NCBI GenBank assembly: GCA_014728185.1
Contig: WJMB01000039.1
Location: 1-18,221, forward strand
Direction of reading: 5' to 3'
Source of the DNA: Candidatus Coatesiibacteriota bacterium
GTDB taxonomy: Bacteria; RBG-13-66-14
DNA: 18,221 nucleotides
Under the pieces are notes generated by a model. The model saw only the letters and a list, made by a program, of their open reading frames with translations, made no database searches and was not told the DNA's origin. Below are positions 6,312-15,267 of this stretch, one piece after another. The position numbers were made by a program, and so were the translations under genes. How positions within the stretch are numbered: the stretch's first letter is position 1; each line of letters opens with the position of its first letter.

Positions 6312-6820
6312 GTCGTACTCCCGCGCTGGTTGTGGTCCTGGGGACCCGGTGCTGTCTTCGTGTGGTGTCGGTTGAGGGTTCAAAGGTTCAATCCTGAATC
6401 TTCCGGCCGTCGGTTTCGGTGCGCTTGGGTATCTGCCATTGATACGCCGCAACGCGCGTTTTGGTTGCAGGATGACGGCTGAAAGGGGCCGCTGCGAAAG
6501 GCGTTGGAGCACTCATTGAAGCTGGTGGCAAACGGCTTGATAATCAATAAGAAGTTTATCTCTTGAAAATGCTTGTTTTAATTGGAGATGAAGGGATTCT
6601 TGGCGAGTCGGATACGCCCGGTTGAACCTGAAGACGAACGTGACTGATCCGCAATTCCGTCGGCGTGTAGACCCGTTACCGGCATGGGTTGAGCTGTCCC
6701 TCATTCATCTTGCGGAGTACCGGCCGTCCCCGGAGTCAGATTCACGAAGACGGCAAGGATGACGGCGGGGAAACAGTTAGCGACATTTTTTCCAGTGCGC
6801 TTGACGAGAGTTCGGCTTCG
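6312..6820. other. Intergenic gap between the small basic protein and the anti-sigma gene
   Basis: 509 bases without a supportable gene. The minus-strand frame of the anti-sigma gene stays open to 6512, and another runs 6513-6704, but neither has a ribosome site or family-like sequence. I see no convincing promoter or terminator. A long leader for the anti-sigma message is possible. Confidence 0.5.
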
Positions 6821-6982
6821 TCAGCTCTTCCCGGGATTCTTCTTGTCGCCGTCATGTGTGAGCAGGTGGTTCAATTGTTTGAGGTAGACGCGGCTCAGCC
6901 GGTAGCGGGATTTCTTTTTGGCCGCCTCGCCGACGGATTCGTTTTTTCCCCCTGAGCCCGACGGCTCCTGGTCTTGATTCAT
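6821..6982 (-). CDS. 53-residue lysine/arginine-rich small protein between sigma and anti-sigma genes
   Basis: The ATG at 6980-6982 follows a near-ideal ribosome site (AGGAGGG, 6 bases before the start), and the frame ends in TGA at 6821-6823. The product starts MNQDQEPSGSGGKNESVGEA, continues with a basic stretch AAKKKSRYRLSRVYLKQLNHLL (about 20-41) that could form an amphipathic helix, and ends DGDKKNPGKS. There is no signal peptide or membrane segment, so it is probably cytoplasmic and could bind nucleic acid, a protein or acidic lipid. I do not recognise a family. The quality of the ribosome site is the main reason to call it real; its position between the sigma and anti-sigma genes suggests a role in that circuit, which is inference. 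Confidence 0.65.
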   Translation of the reverse strand: MNQDQEPSGSGGKNESVGEAAKKKSRYRLSRVYLKQLNHLLTHDGDKKNPGKS

Positions 6983-7125
6983 GATTCACCCTCCTGGATA
7001 TGGATTTGGTTATGGTGGTCGTTCTCTATTTGTCGGTCTTGATTCTGTAACACTACCGCTGCCGGGTCGCGTTTTCGCGGCGGCTTGAATAAAGTCGATG
7101 CCCGCCGAGGTCCAGCCGTCCGTTC

Positions 7126-7701
7126 CTAGCCGCCCATCAGTTGGGGAGCCAGGTGCTCCAGGCGCTGGCGCAGCAGTTTTCGTCCTCGGTGGATACGCGA
7201 TCGCACCGTGCCGATGGAGCAGTCCATCACCTCACTGATCTCCTCGTAAGTCAGACCCTCCAGATCGCACAGCGCCACGGCCATGGCGTACTTGCTGGGC
7301 AGCTTGCTGATGGCGTCGCGAACGATGCGGGCGACCTCGCGCGAGCCGGTGCGCTGCTCGGGGTCGGCCACCTCGCTCTCGAGCTGGAAGGGTACCGTCG
7401 ATCCGCCACCCAGGTGGATCGGCTCGTCGATCGAAGTGGTCTTCATCCGGTTGGCCCGCCGCCAGGAGTCGATGTAGAGGTTCTTCAACACGGTGAAGAG
7501 CCAGTTGCGCAGCGAGCGGCTGGGGTCGAAGTGCTTCAGCGAGCGGTAGAGCTTGAGAAAGGCTTCCTGGGCCAGCTCGCTGGCCTTGTGGTAATCGCCG
7601 GTGAGCACCATGGCGATGTTGAAGACCTCTTGGCTGTGCTCCTCGACGAAGCTTTCGTAGGCGTCGCGTTCGTCGGCGCTCAATGTGACGGTGCGTTGCA
7701 A
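7126..7701 (-). CDS. ECF-type RNA polymerase sigma factor (sigma-70 family group 4)
   Basis: About 191 residues from the proposed TTG start. Sigma region 2 covers the FVEEHSQEVFNIAMVLTGDYHKASELAQEAF segment through the -10-recognition helix FDPSRSLRNWLFTVLKNLYIDSWRR. A linker follows, then region 4 with the helix-turn-helix LEGLTYEEISEVMDCSIGTVRSRIHRGRKLL, which reads the -35. Together these define an extracytoplasmic-function sigma factor. The frame is open to an ATG at 7783-7785 (219 residues), but that start has only a weak ribosome site. TTG at 7699-7701 has AGGGGG six bases upstream and gives a normal family N-terminus, so I prefer it. It follows cytidine deaminase and precedes the small basic protein and the anti-sigma gene, its likely regulator. 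Confidence 0.9.
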   Translation of the reverse strand: MQRTVTLSADERDAYESFVEEHSQEVFNIAMVLTGDYHKASELAQEAFLKLYRSLKHFDPSRSLRNWLFTVLKNLYIDSWRRANRMKTTSIDEPIHLGGGSTVPFQLESEVADPEQRTGSREVARIVRDAISKLPSKYAMAVALCDLEGLTYEEISEVMDCSIGTVRSRIHRGRKLLRQRLEHLAPQLMGG

Positions 7702-7831
7702 GGTGTCCCCCTTTTGTCGAACGGAGCACCCGTCAATTGCGTCCCCTGATTTACGCGTGGGGTTTTGTTTGATGTCGTCCTTCATCTTCTAGTACGTCCC
7801 GGGGCTCGTGTCGGTTCCCGGCGGTGAATTC

Positions 7832-8236
7832 TCACAGGGAGCCGCCGTCGAAGGCCTGGGGCAGAAGCTCGGCCAAACTCCTGCCCGCAACACCGACAGT
7901 ATAGACCATAAGTTCCCCTCCGCCAAGCTCGTGGAGCACCTGACGGCAGGTGCCGCAAGGCCGGATCGCCCGCGGATCGGCTTCACGCGGGCCGCCGACG
8001 ACGGCGCAGGCGACGAGTTTACGCGCCCCGGCGGCCACCGCGCAGGCCACCGCCGCCCGTTCGGCGCAGATCGTGGGACCCAGGGCGGCGTTCTCGACGT
8101 TGACACCCTCGAAGAAGCGGCCGTCGTCGGTCAAAACGCTGGCGCCGACGGCGAAGCCAGAGTAGGGGCAGTAGGCCCGGGGGCGGATGCGGACGGCACG
8201 TTCGAGGAGCTCCTCGACCCGGTGGGGATCAATCAT
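7832..8236 (-). CDS. cdd: Cytidine deaminase
   Basis: A 134-residue protein, the usual length for the homotetrameric zinc cytidine deaminases. It has the substrate-pocket motif CPYSGFAVGA (23-32), NVENA (46-50), catalytic CAE (Cys57, Glu59) and the zinc-ligand motif PCGTCRQVL (Cys94, Cys97). It converts cytidine and deoxycytidine to uridine and deoxyuridine in pyrimidine salvage. The ATG at 8234-8236 has AGGA about 8-10 bases upstream. It stands at the head of a minus-strand run followed by the sigma gene (46 bases to that frame's ATG, 130 to its preferred TTG); whether they share a message is unclear. No promoter is obvious upstream, where dispersed-repeat copy C lies. Confidence 0.93.
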   Translation of the reverse strand: MIDPHRVEELLERAVRIRPRAYCPYSGFAVGASVLTDDGRFFEGVNVENAALGPTICAERAAVACAVAAGARKLVACAVVGGPREADPRAIRPCGTCRQVLHELGGGELMVYTVGVAGRSLAELLPQAFDGGSL

Positions 8237-8347
8237 ATCTCATTCCTGTCTGGACAACGTTTTGCGCTGATATCGCATGGGATTGCCACTTGGAGGTCAA
8301 CTGCAAGCAACTACGATAAAAACGGAAAGTATCATGCACCAAGTTCA

Positions 8348-8645
8348 GACCTGATCGAGCTTGTAACCTGCTGATAATAGGCGTCTAGTAGCAGATGTAC
8401 CTTTCACTTGTATTGAAGCAGAAAGTAGGCGGTAAAGGGGCCTGTTTGATGGATAAGCTACCCTGCATAGTTGCCGACAACAAGTGACCACCCGATTGCC
8501 GCTCGACTCATAACTGCTGCACTATCGAGAAACAAGACCGAGCATTGCAGTTTCGGGGTTGAAGCGTGAAGCACTTAAGCCGCGATTCACAGTCTGTTGA
8601 ACATTGCATAATCCGCCCTGTTTGATCCGCCCAAGTTCCAGGATT
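8348..8645. repeat. ~300 bp dispersed intergenic repeat, copy C
   Basis: It begins GACCTGATCG, as copy B does, then CCTGCTGATAATAG against CCTGTTGATAATAG. It shares GGCGG-containing and GGGGCCTG blocks, a GATTGCCGCT block, and an end matching GTTTG-TCCG-C-A-GTTCCA-GAT. Clearly related by eye but more diverged than A and B are from each other; total length (298) is close to theirs (303 and 309). Confidence 0.65.
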
Positions 8646-8789
8646 CCTTACTCCGAATCAACGGGATACTTACACTGAGTACGACTCGAAGCCCAGGCCC
8701 CGCTCGCCGAACACCGCTGCCCGACTCAGCGGGTCCTCTTCCCGGGACCTTTGCCGAACCGCATCAAGCAGAACACTCATCGGCAAGCC

Positions 8790-8810
8790 GGCTTTGGCAC
8801 GTTTCTTGCA
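8790..8810 (+). promoter_or_regulatory. Sigma-54-type -24/-12 site, plus-facing (copy 2)
   Basis: TTGGCACG-TTTC-TTGCA is an exact consensus match, identical to the plus-facing site of copy 1. It would give RNA antisense to the beta-propeller gene. Confidence 0.5.
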
Positions 8811-8850
8811 GCGGGGCGAGACGGGTTTCCGCTGTAAGACCCCCGGATTC

Positions 8851-8871
8851 CGCAAGAAACGTGCCAAAGCC
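8851..8871 (-). promoter_or_regulatory. Sigma-54-type -24/-12 site facing cdd (copy 2)
   Basis: On the minus strand TTGGCACG-TTTC-TTGC is followed by G, as in copy 1. The first gene downstream is cytidine deaminase, 600 bases away across repeat copy C, so its target is uncertain. Confidence 0.45.
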
Positions 8872-8946
8872 TCGCCGTGGAAAAGTCGGATGGGTTTCGG
8901 CGGCCCGGGGGTTGTTCGGCAAAGGTTCCGGGGAGGCGGTGACGGC

Positions 8947-10125
8947 TTACTGGTAGCCGTAGCAGATCAGGGTGCCGTCCTGGTGCAGGATGTAAAGGCG
9001 TCCGGCGTCGTCCAGGATCGGTCGAGCATCGCAGAAGGCGCCGGGACTCTCGATTGTCCAGAGGCTCTCGCCGTCGGCGAGGTTGTATGCCCGCAGGCGG
9101 CCGAACCAGGTCGGGCAGATCACGGCGTTCCCGGCGATAACCGGGCCGCCGCCCGGGTAGTCGCCCAGCTTGGCCTCCCAGCGTCCGACCATCTCGGCGG
9201 CGTCGATACGGAAGAGCCTGGCCTGGTCCGTGGCCAGGATCAGCTCGCCGTCAAGGAGGGCCGGCGCGCCCACGGGGGGGTGTCCGACGTCGGTCTGGGC
9301 GATCAGGCCGCCGTCGGAGCAGCGCAGGGCAGCCAACTGACCGCTGCGCACGGCGACGTGGAGGGTCTGCTCGCCCAGAGTGACGCCGCCGTAGGCCCCA
9401 CTCTCCAGTTGAACGCGCCAGTGCTCGGCGCCGTCGGAGCGATCCAGGGCGCTGACGACGCCGGTCTGGTCTGCGATGTAGACCCGCTCGGCGTCGACGG
9501 CGGGCAGGCTGAGCAGGGGCGCTCCGGTTTCGACGCGCCAGATCAACTCGCCGGTCAAGCGGTCCAGGGCGGAGAGGGCGCCGGACTCGTCGGCCTGGTA
9601 GAGCAGGTTGCCGTAAGGCACCGGGCCGACGTCGGCGCTGCCGGGCAGCTCGGTGGTCCAGGCTGTGGCGCCGTCGGCGAGGTCGAGGGACGCCACGCCG
9701 CCGCGACCCAGGGTCAGGTAGACCCGTTCGTCGTCGACGGCCGGGGCGCCTCGGACCGGTCCGCCGAGCTCGGCGGTCCAGCCTGGACGGCCCGTCGCGG
9801 CGTCCAGGGCGGCCACGGCGCCCGACTCTCCGGCGAGGAAGACCAGTCCCCCGGCGGCGACGGGATCGGCCAGACTGCGTTGACCCAGCTCGTAGCGCCA
9901 AAGCTCGCCGGGTTGACCGGTGTAGTCGAAGGACCAGGCGGAGCGGTGGGTCCAGTCGCCCCCGGCGCAGGCCCAGGCGGCCATCTCCTCGGGAGTTGGC
10001 TCGGGGCGGTGCAGGGCGTCGGGCTCGGATTCCTGTTCGCATCCGTCACTGGTGACGACGAGAAACAGGGCGGCGGCAATGACCGCCAGCAGGCTGAAGG
10101 GTAGAACCAGATAGCGCCAGCTCAT
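8947..10125 (-). CDS. PQQ-like (BamB-type) beta-propeller protein, exported or membrane-anchored
   Basis: A 392-residue protein. A hydrophobic N-terminus (about 5-25) is followed by Cys29 (SDGC), so it could be a lipoprotein, though the lipobox is poor; otherwise it is a signal anchor. From about residue 70 to the end there are regular repeats of about 40 residues of the form G-x-VYxxDxxGxLxALDxxxGxxxW (for example VFLAGESGAVAALDAATG, VYIADQTGVVSALDRSDG). These make a PQQ-type beta-propeller of seven or eight blades. Such proteins usually act as periplasmic scaffolds, BamB in outer-membrane assembly being the best known; PQQ-enzyme catalytic residues are not apparent. Its ATG directly follows the TAG of the D-aminopeptidase gene (TAGATG), showing tight translational coupling. 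Confidence 0.8.
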   Translation of the reverse strand: MSWRYLVLPFSLLAVIAAALFLVVTSDGCEQESEPDALHRPEPTPEEMAAWACAGGDWTHRSAWSFDYTGQPGELWRYELGQRSLADPVAAGGLVFLAGESGAVAALDAATGRPGWTAELGGPVRGAPAVDDERVYLTLGRGGVASLDLADGATAWTTELPGSADVGPVPYGNLLYQADESGALSALDRLTGELIWRVETGAPLLSLPAVDAERVYIADQTGVVSALDRSDGAEHWRVQLESGAYGGVTLGEQTLHVAVRSGQLAALRCSDGGLIAQTDVGHPPVGAPALLDGELILATDQARLFRIDAAEMVGRWEAKLGDYPGGGPVIAGNAVICPTWFGRLRAYNLADGESLWTIESPGAFCDARPILDDAGRLYILHQDGTLICYGYQ

Positions 10126-10980
10126 CTAGCTCCTCATCCGCCCGGCGACGGAGGCCGTCACCAGCAGGCCCAGATAGGCCCGGTAGCAGTCCTCGACGGC
10201 GCCGCGGATCAGAACCGTCCGGCCGCCGCGGCGCTCGAAGCAGGGATAGTAGGCGGCCAGGTCGGCGGCCAGGGTGTGAACCAGCTCGACGCGCAGTTCG
10301 CAGGGCTCTTCGACTTCGTAGCGGGGCAGTTCACCGCGACGCGCGACGGCACGACGGGCGGCCCGTTCCAGCTCTTCCAGGACGACCTCGGGGTGGCGCA
10401 CGGCGGCGGAGAAATGCCCCAGGCCGCGCTTGGTGCGCACGAACTCGACGCCCGCGCCCAGGCTGGTTCGAACCTGGGATTCGAAGACGTCGTCCCCGGA
10501 GACCACCCCGACGGGCACGCCGTGGGCGGCGGCCAGGGCGGCGTTGATCTCCAGTTCACCGATCTCGACCTCGTTGAGGAACAACCGGTAAACCGAGCCG
10601 CCGGAGTAGGAGTGGTCCATCGGCGCGGCGGCTTCGCCCACCCGGCTGTGGTAGCCGATGAAGCAGGCGAAGGTCTGATCCCGCGCCACGCCGGACATCA
10701 TGTAGTCGGGGCGCGGATAGCCCCGGATCAGCTCGACCTCGCGGGGCAGATCCTCGGGCCGCAGATAGATGCTCTCGGCGTGGGAGTCGGCGACGACGAC
10801 CCCCTCGAGGGACTCGGCCACATCTTCGCAACCCCGACGCAGTCCCTCGACCACCGCGGTGACCTCGGCGCCGGCCTGGCGACGGGCGAAGTCCAGGTCC
10901 AGGCTCCGCGGGCCGCTGAACTGGGGCCAGTTGACCAGCCCCGCCGTGCCCTCGAGGTCCACGGAGATGAAGAAACGCAT
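10126..10980 (-). CDS. dppA: D-aminopeptidase, M55 (DppA) family
   Basis: A 284-residue protein with every active-site motif of the zinc-dependent M55 family: SVDLEG (Asp8, Glu10), DSH (His67), GYH (His111), MDHS (His123, the expected catalytic His) and GELEIN (Glu142). The spacing matches the Bacillus DppA pattern (8, 10, 60, 104, 115, 133). The family releases N-terminal D-residues from peptides such as D-Ala-D-Ala, and in Bacillus it works in dipeptide salvage. There is no signal peptide, so it is cytoplasmic. GGAGGA precedes the ATG by about 6 bases. It is the first gene of a two-gene operon with the beta-propeller protein; no dipeptide transporter is nearby. The symbol reflects family identity, not a proven role. 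Confidence 0.88.
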   Translation of the reverse strand: MRFFISVDLEGTAGLVNWPQFSGPRSLDLDFARRQAGAEVTAVVEGLRRGCEDVAESLEGVVVADSHAESIYLRPEDLPREVELIRGYPRPDYMMSGVARDQTFACFIGYHSRVGEAAAPMDHSYSGGSVYRLFLNEVEIGELEINAALAAAHGVPVGVVSGDDVFESQVRTSLGAGVEFVRTKRGLGHFSAAVRHPEVVLEELERAARRAVARRGELPRYEVEEPCELRVELVHTLAADLAAYYPCFERRGGRTVLIRGAVEDCYRAYLGLLVTASVAGRMRS

Positions 10981-11211
10981 CGCTATCCTCCAGCCGTTGA
11001 TCGACGATGGCTCAATGATAACTCAACACCGGCGGCCTGACCAGCCGGCCGGTTGAACGGTCTGAGTCGCCGGATCGCCTCTTCCCAGGCCTTGTATGAA
11101 ACAGCCTCCAAAACCACTAGGCGCACAAAACAGCCGGGGTATCCCAAAAGAAGAGAGGATATCACACTTGCCTGAACAGGCATATATGGTTAGGGATCGC
11201 ATTCCCGATCG

Positions 11212-11520
11212 GACCTGATCGTGATTCTATCCTGTTGATAATAGAGGTGATGATCATCAGGTGCCTATCACGAGACGGACAGTTGAAATGTGGCGGCTAA
11301 TACGGGCCTGATCCTTAGCGAACCCAGAAATCAGCACACGTGTATATGCCCTGACAGCAGATCGCCGCTGACTCCGAAATGCCGTAATGTCGTAACAACA
11401 GGTGATAAGGCTATGCTAAAAGAATGCTTGGCCAACAACGTGCATTTCAGGGAAGATAATAACGGCCCGGCAAGCCGCTCCCAATCAACCCGGTTTGGTC
11501 CGAACACGTTCCACGATGCC
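11212..11520. repeat. ~300 bp dispersed intergenic repeat, copy B
   Basis: Collinear with copy A at 4801-5103, both ends being best conserved (about 80-85 percent by eye), and with copy C at 8348-8645. Shared blocks include CTGTTGATAATAGAGGTGAT, CTGACAGCA, GAATGCTTG, CCGCTCCC and GTTCCA-GATGCC. It is in the same orientation as the other copies and lies in the gap before the D-aminopeptidase gene. Confidence 0.8.
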
Positions 11521-11672
11521 CTGTTTTATTGCTGTGTAAGCTGTCACTGTCTGTGCGTTGCCTGGTGGCAGTAAACCAGAGATGCTCCAAGGGGAAGCTG
11601 AGAGTCGGGAAGTCGTGACTCCTGACTGACATCCTTGCTTCCCAGGTTGTACGTGGCTGAACGCTGTTAACT

Positions 11673-11798
11673 AGCGGCTCTACCGGTTTTGATTACTCTT
11701 TGGTTCGTCTAACTGAAGGCCTTCGGGTGGTGGTTGTCAGCACCCCTGTTCTAAATGCCTCTCTTTGTCATTTCAACGCCGGTTCAGTTTCAGGTGAT
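11673..11798. repeat. ~126 bp intergenic repeat, second family, copy 1
   Basis: Aligns with 14879-15005 with almost no gaps. Shared blocks include GCGGCT, TTGGTT-GTC-AACTGA, TGTCAGCAC, a CTC-rich middle, and GGTTCAGTTT followed by GGTGAT. I judge about 65-70 percent identity by eye. Non-coding. Confidence 0.65.
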
Positions 11799-11979
11799 AA
11801 TCCCCCGTGAAAATGTCTCTACGGGTTCAGTTTGTTAGCGGGCTCTCAACCTCCGGCGGATGTAGTGCTCTGGCGTAGGGATATCACTGTCTCGCCGGCC
11901 AGGTTTTATCGTTGACCAAGCCGTCTCCTGGGACACCGACCGCGCATCTGAGGAGCCCTCGCATTTGTTCATCCCTGCA

Positions 11980-12007
11980 CAGACCGGGGCCGCACGGCCC
12001 CGGTCTG
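11980..12007 (-). terminator. GC stem-loop downstream of the OmpA/TSP3 gene
   Basis: CAGACCGGGGCC (11980-11991) pairs perfectly with GGCCCCGGTCTG (11996-12007) around a 4-base loop, 43 bases past the OmpA/TSP3 stop. There is no T-run on the minus side, so it may be an RNA-stabilising or Rho-assisted end rather than a classic terminator. Confidence 0.45.
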
Positions 12008-12050
12008 CTTGTTACACGCTTTATCGCAGTTCGCGGTCTAGTATCGTCGA

Positions 12051-13679
<1,629 letters not shown>

Positions 13680-13711
13680 TCAATCCTCCTTGTGTCGCTG
13701 GTTGCGGCCGG

Positions 13712-14416
13712 TTATTGCGCCTGGATGATGACGGGTTCGGACATGTTGCCCGCCGCGTCGATGAAGACCACGGCCCAGTAGTAGTTCTCGTAGTCCATAG
13801 TCGTCACGTCGAAGGTGGAATCTACGAAACCGTAGGCGTAGAGGTTGGAAGCGTAATAATGCAGGGGGAAGTAACCACTGCCGTTGCGCGGATCCCAGTT
13901 CTGGTCAAGCGGATCCTGGTAGCCCTTGAAACCGTCCTGGTCGGCCAGGTAGGCCGGGAAGTCCAGCTCGTCGCCCTCGCGGGTCGGTGGGTCTTCGGGG
14001 ACGGGGTCACCGGTGCTCCACTCGGGTTTGGTGCGCATCGTTTCGGGATACTGCTTCTCGCCGAGCAGCGTGAAGTTGCTGGAGCTGCCGGCCTCGGAGC
14101 GGTAGATGTTGAAGCCGGTGTACTCCTGCTCACCACCGGGCTCGTACATAACCACGTAGGGGAACTCCAGGGCCTTGGGACGACGCAGACCGTCGCCGAA
14201 GCCGTAGGGATCGTTGGCCCACTCGCGGTAGACCAGCGACGTACCCGGCACGGCGTCGGGTTCAGCCGCGTTGTACGGCGGGAAGACCTTGACCCGGGCG
14301 GGCGGCTGCGGCGGGTCCTGATCCTGCAGCGGCGTGTTGGCCACTGGATCGGTGCAGCCCGCGACCAGCAGGCCGACGGCCAGCAGCATGAGCAGATAAA
14401 GCCTTATTCTCTTCAA
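13712..14416 (-). CDS. Lipoprotein of unknown function, possible fibronectin-III-like fold
   Basis: A 234-residue protein. The signal region LKRIRLYLLMLLAVGLLVAGC ends in a clear lipobox (LVAGC), followed by TDP and a proline-rich linker. The rest is rich in Asp, Tyr and Pro; a stretch near YTGFNIYRSEAGSSSNFTLL and the ending YYWAVVFIDAAGNMSEPVI look like strands of a fibronectin type III domain. I find no catalytic motif. The frame is open to 14446, but TTG at 14414-14416 has AGGAGG five bases upstream and starts the signal peptide, so it is preferred. It leads the operon with the OmpA/TSP3 protein; both are probably surface or periplasmic partners. Confidence 0.7.
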   Translation of the reverse strand: MKRIRLYLLMLLAVGLLVAGCTDPVANTPLQDQDPPQPPARVKVFPPYNAAEPDAVPGTSLVYREWANDPYGFGDGLRRPKALEFPYVVMYEPGGEQEYTGFNIYRSEAGSSSNFTLLGEKQYPETMRTKPEWSTGDPVPEDPPTREGDELDFPAYLADQDGFKGYQDPLDQNWDPRNGSGYFPLHYYASNLYAYGFVDSTFDVTTMDYENYYWAVVFIDAAGNMSEPVIIQAQ

Positions 14417-14483
14417 CGTGACCTCCTCAGGTTTTGTTGGTGGCAAGATGATAAGTTAAACCACAAAGCCTCTATGACGTAGC

Positions 14484-14512
14484 ATTGTAACATATCAGGG
14501 AGGGGTGGTCAG
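14484..14512 (-). promoter_or_regulatory. Promoter of the lipoprotein-OmpA operon
   Basis: On the minus strand CTGACC (14507-14512), 17 bases, then TACAAT (14484-14489), with TG one base before the -10 (extended -10). The leader would be about 60 bases. Confidence 0.55.
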
Positions 14513-14564
14513 TAATTCATTTGCGAATTTGCTGATAAATCACCCCGGGGTTGCTAATTGCATA

Positions 14565-14581
14565 AAGGTCTCAGAGACCTT
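14565..14581. promoter_or_regulatory. Perfect 17-base palindrome, operator-like
   Basis: AAGGTCTC-A-GAGACCTT lies 52 bases upstream of the -35 of the lipoprotein-OmpA promoter. Size and symmetry suit a dimeric regulator, but no regulator gene is nearby. Confidence 0.35.
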
Positions 14582-14878
14582 GAGGAAGACTGGCTGGCTC
14601 TTCGAATGAGCATTACAGCGCCGGCATCAGACAGATAAATCGACAAGGGGATTATCACCAGATACCGAACCGACGTAGTTACCTTATAAGAGCGGCATTT
14701 AGAACGGAGGTGCCGTCAATACCCCGTGATAGGCTTTAGATCGACAAGCCAAAGAGTTATCATATTAGCTAAAGCAGCTATTTGAACGCATTTAGCCTCA
14801 TTCTACCTGGTAGGTCCGGGACGCATCCCGGGCTTCCCAGGTACATCCCAGGTACAAGGATGCCAAGTGATTTCTATT

Positions 14879-15005
14879 GGCGGCTTTAGCAGTTATGTTA
14901 ACCGGTTGGTTTGTCGAACTGATGCCTTTCAGGTAAAAATGTCAGCACTCCCATCCTGCAAGCCGCTCCATGAGTTATCGACGTTGGTTCAGTTTTGATG
15001 GTGAT
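14879..15005. repeat. ~126 bp intergenic repeat, second family, copy 2
   Basis: Counterpart of 11673-11798, same orientation and almost the same length (127 against 126). Non-coding. Confidence 0.65.
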
Positions 15006-15178
15006 TGCTTGTTTTAGGGTCACCTGATCGATTGATGACGGACAATTATGCAATGATTATATCACATAAATAAAATCATTTAAGATGAATGAGGATCATA
15101 TCAAGCAATCACTCTGAGGCAGTCTATGATCATGTCATCATTGATTTTACGGCAGATCATCCCTCCCGTGGCACGGCC

Positions 15179-15207
15179 TTGCATTTATTACCAATCGGGG
15201 ATATAAT
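15179..15207 (+). promoter_or_regulatory. Sigma-70-type promoter of the small barrel gene
   Basis: TTGCAT (15179-15184), a 17-base spacer and a perfect TATAAT (15202-15207). The start would be near 15214, about 54 bases before the GTG start codon. Confidence 0.75.
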
Positions 15208-15267
15208 CTTCATTGCGATTTGACATATCCACCGGAAACCAACCGGTATTCAACCCAAGGGGGAAAC

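Larger units (their letters stand above)
8737..8936. repeat. Nested palindromic element, copy 2
   Basis: The outer stem is 8737-8759 paired with 8914-8936: 23 positions, of which three are G-T wobbles and one a mismatch. The inner stem is 8790-8809 with 8852-8871: 20 perfect base pairs, arm GGCTTTGGCACGTTTCTTGC. The segments between are 30, 42 and 42 bases, against 31, 43 and 41 in copy 1 at 3341-3535. It starts 10 bases after the stop codon of the beta-propeller gene, so it might also act as a 3-prime structure for that operon, though no T-run is seen. Confidence 0.85.
8237..8946. other. 710-base intergenic region upstream of cdd
   Basis: It contains dispersed-repeat copy C (8348-8645) and palindromic element copy 2 (8737-8936). 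No gene is supportable. From 8237 to 8347 I see no clear cdd promoter. Confidence 0.6.
10981..12050. other. 1.07 kb A+T-richer intergenic region upstream of the D-aminopeptidase gene
   Basis: It holds dispersed-repeat copy B (11212-11520), the second repeat family (11673-11798), a short palindrome TGCCTGAACAGGCA (11169-11182) and a strong GC hairpin (11980-12007). A plus-strand open frame at 11290-11574 crosses copy B but is not kept in copies A or C and has no ribosome site. Confidence 0.6.
14417..15267. other. 850-base divergent intergenic region
   Basis: It lies between the minus-strand lipoprotein operon and the plus-strand barrel gene. It contains their promoters (14484-14512 and 15179-15207), a perfect 17-base palindrome (14565-14581), a CCGGGA/TCCCGG stem-loop (14816-14831), a direct repeat of CCCAGGTAC (14836-14844 and 14847-14855) and copy 2 of the second repeat family (14879-15005). 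No gene is supportable. Confidence 0.6.

Noticed and set aside
6513..6704. 63-codon minus-strand frame between the small protein and the anti-sigma gene
   Set aside because: No ribosome site and no recognisable features; ordinary chance frame.
8794..10104. 436-codon plus-strand open frame antisense to the beta-propeller gene
   Set aside because: A shadow of GC-rich codons: its product is low-complexity Gly/Ala/Val/Gln with no domains, while the minus strand encodes clear propeller repeats. The same applies to long plus-strand frames at 255-956, 10276-11040, 12258-12980, 13014-13781 and 16061-17140.
11290..11574. 94-codon plus-strand open frame across repeat copy B
   Set aside because: No ribosome site, composition not protein-like, and the frame is interrupted in copies A and C.
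15170..15183. A further sigma-54-like site (TGGCACG then TTGC) before the small barrel gene
   Set aside because: Only three bases separate the two boxes instead of four, and sigma-54 spacing is strict. The same bases overlap a good sigma-70-type -35 with a perfect -10.
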